Source: Rhodopirellula sp. SM50 (GTDB taxonomy: Bacteria; Planctomycetota; Planctomycetia; Pirellulales; Pirellulaceae). Taken from it: a stretch of 64,000 nt of DNA. Below the pieces are notes generated by a model. The model searched no databases. It saw only the letters and a program-made list of their open reading frames with translations, and had not been told where the DNA came from. Made by a program: the position numbers and the translations under genes. Position 1 is the first letter of the stretch. Every line of letters begins with the position of its first letter. This document shows positions 63,894 through 64,000 of this stretch, one piece after another. Where the stretch lies: contig NZ_NTFY01000037.1 in NCBI RefSeq assembly GCF_002289565.1, positions 34,839 through 98,838 of the forward strand. The letters run 5' to 3'.

Positions 63894-64000
63894 CGCCCGA
63901 TGCCACCTACTTTGACGCCAAGCGGGGTGTTTTTGTTAGCGGTAGGGCGCGAGCCCTCCGGTCTTTCACGGTGTTTTTGAAGCGCGACCGGACGGCTCGC
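63894..64000. repeat. Palindromic dispersed repeat, family 1, copy 4 (cut by window edge)
   Basis: Left inner arm at 63939-63961 and the start of the right arm at 63988 (CCGGACGGCTCGC). The left flank from 63896 (CCCGATGCC, GACGCCAAGCGGGGTG) matches copy 1 rather than copies 2 and 3, so at least two variants of the left end exist. Confidence 0.85.

Overview
The window looks like chromosomal DNA of a planctomycete, most likely the Rhodopirellula/Pirellulaceae group. This is inferred from gene content: an exosortase with a PEP-CTERM protein, a secreted sulfatase, a DUF1573 protein, two ECF sigma factor loci (one next to a large Ser/Thr kinase-TPR protein), GYF and GAP1-type proteins, and many palindromic intergenic repeats in moderately GC-rich DNA. 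No rRNA, tRNA, CRISPR array, transposase or phage gene was recognised.

Positions 1-35364 are all on the minus strand and form one large exopolysaccharide locus. Reading with transcription (right to left) it holds: nucleotide-sugar enzymes (UDP-glucuronate 4-epimerase-like, GDP-mannose 4,6-dehydratase, UDP-GlcNAc 2-epimerase); a large O-antigen ligase-like protein with a TPR-like tail; an ABC exporter pair (Wzm/Wzt-like); and then a dense run of glycosyltransferases (about six GT4, six GT2, one NodZ-like, one STELLO/DUF288-like), four methyltransferases and three acyltransferases. It ends in a second O-antigen polymerase/ligase-like protein. Most neighbours overlap by four bases (ATGA, GTGA or TTGA). 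After it come a PEP-CTERM protein with its own terminator, an exosortase, a membrane-anchored TPR protein and, cut by the left edge, a Wzz-type chain-length protein. The lipid-linked initiating sugar transferase is not in the window.

Positions 35365-36185 are a repeat-rich gap. Positions 36186-38097 (plus) carry a Bax-inhibitor-1-like membrane protein, a LON-domain protein and a DksA/TraR zinc-finger protein. Positions 38104-44380 (minus) carry an ECF sigma/anti-sigma pair, a flippase-like membrane protein containing an in-frame repeat-rich segment, and a large FecR-like membrane protein. Positions 44631-51825 (minus) are a tight four-gene cassette: a zinc-ribbon TRAFAC-type GTPase, a GAP1-N2 membrane protein, a 963-residue membrane protein and a GYF-domain membrane protein. 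This is the best candidate for an under-described system.

Positions 52029-55961 (minus) hold a Ser/Thr kinase-TPR protein and its likely ECF sigma factor. The right end has a DUF1573 protein and a sulfatase (plus), a RecQ helicase (minus) and two small membrane proteins (plus). The gaps on this side are filled with at least three families of palindromic repeats.
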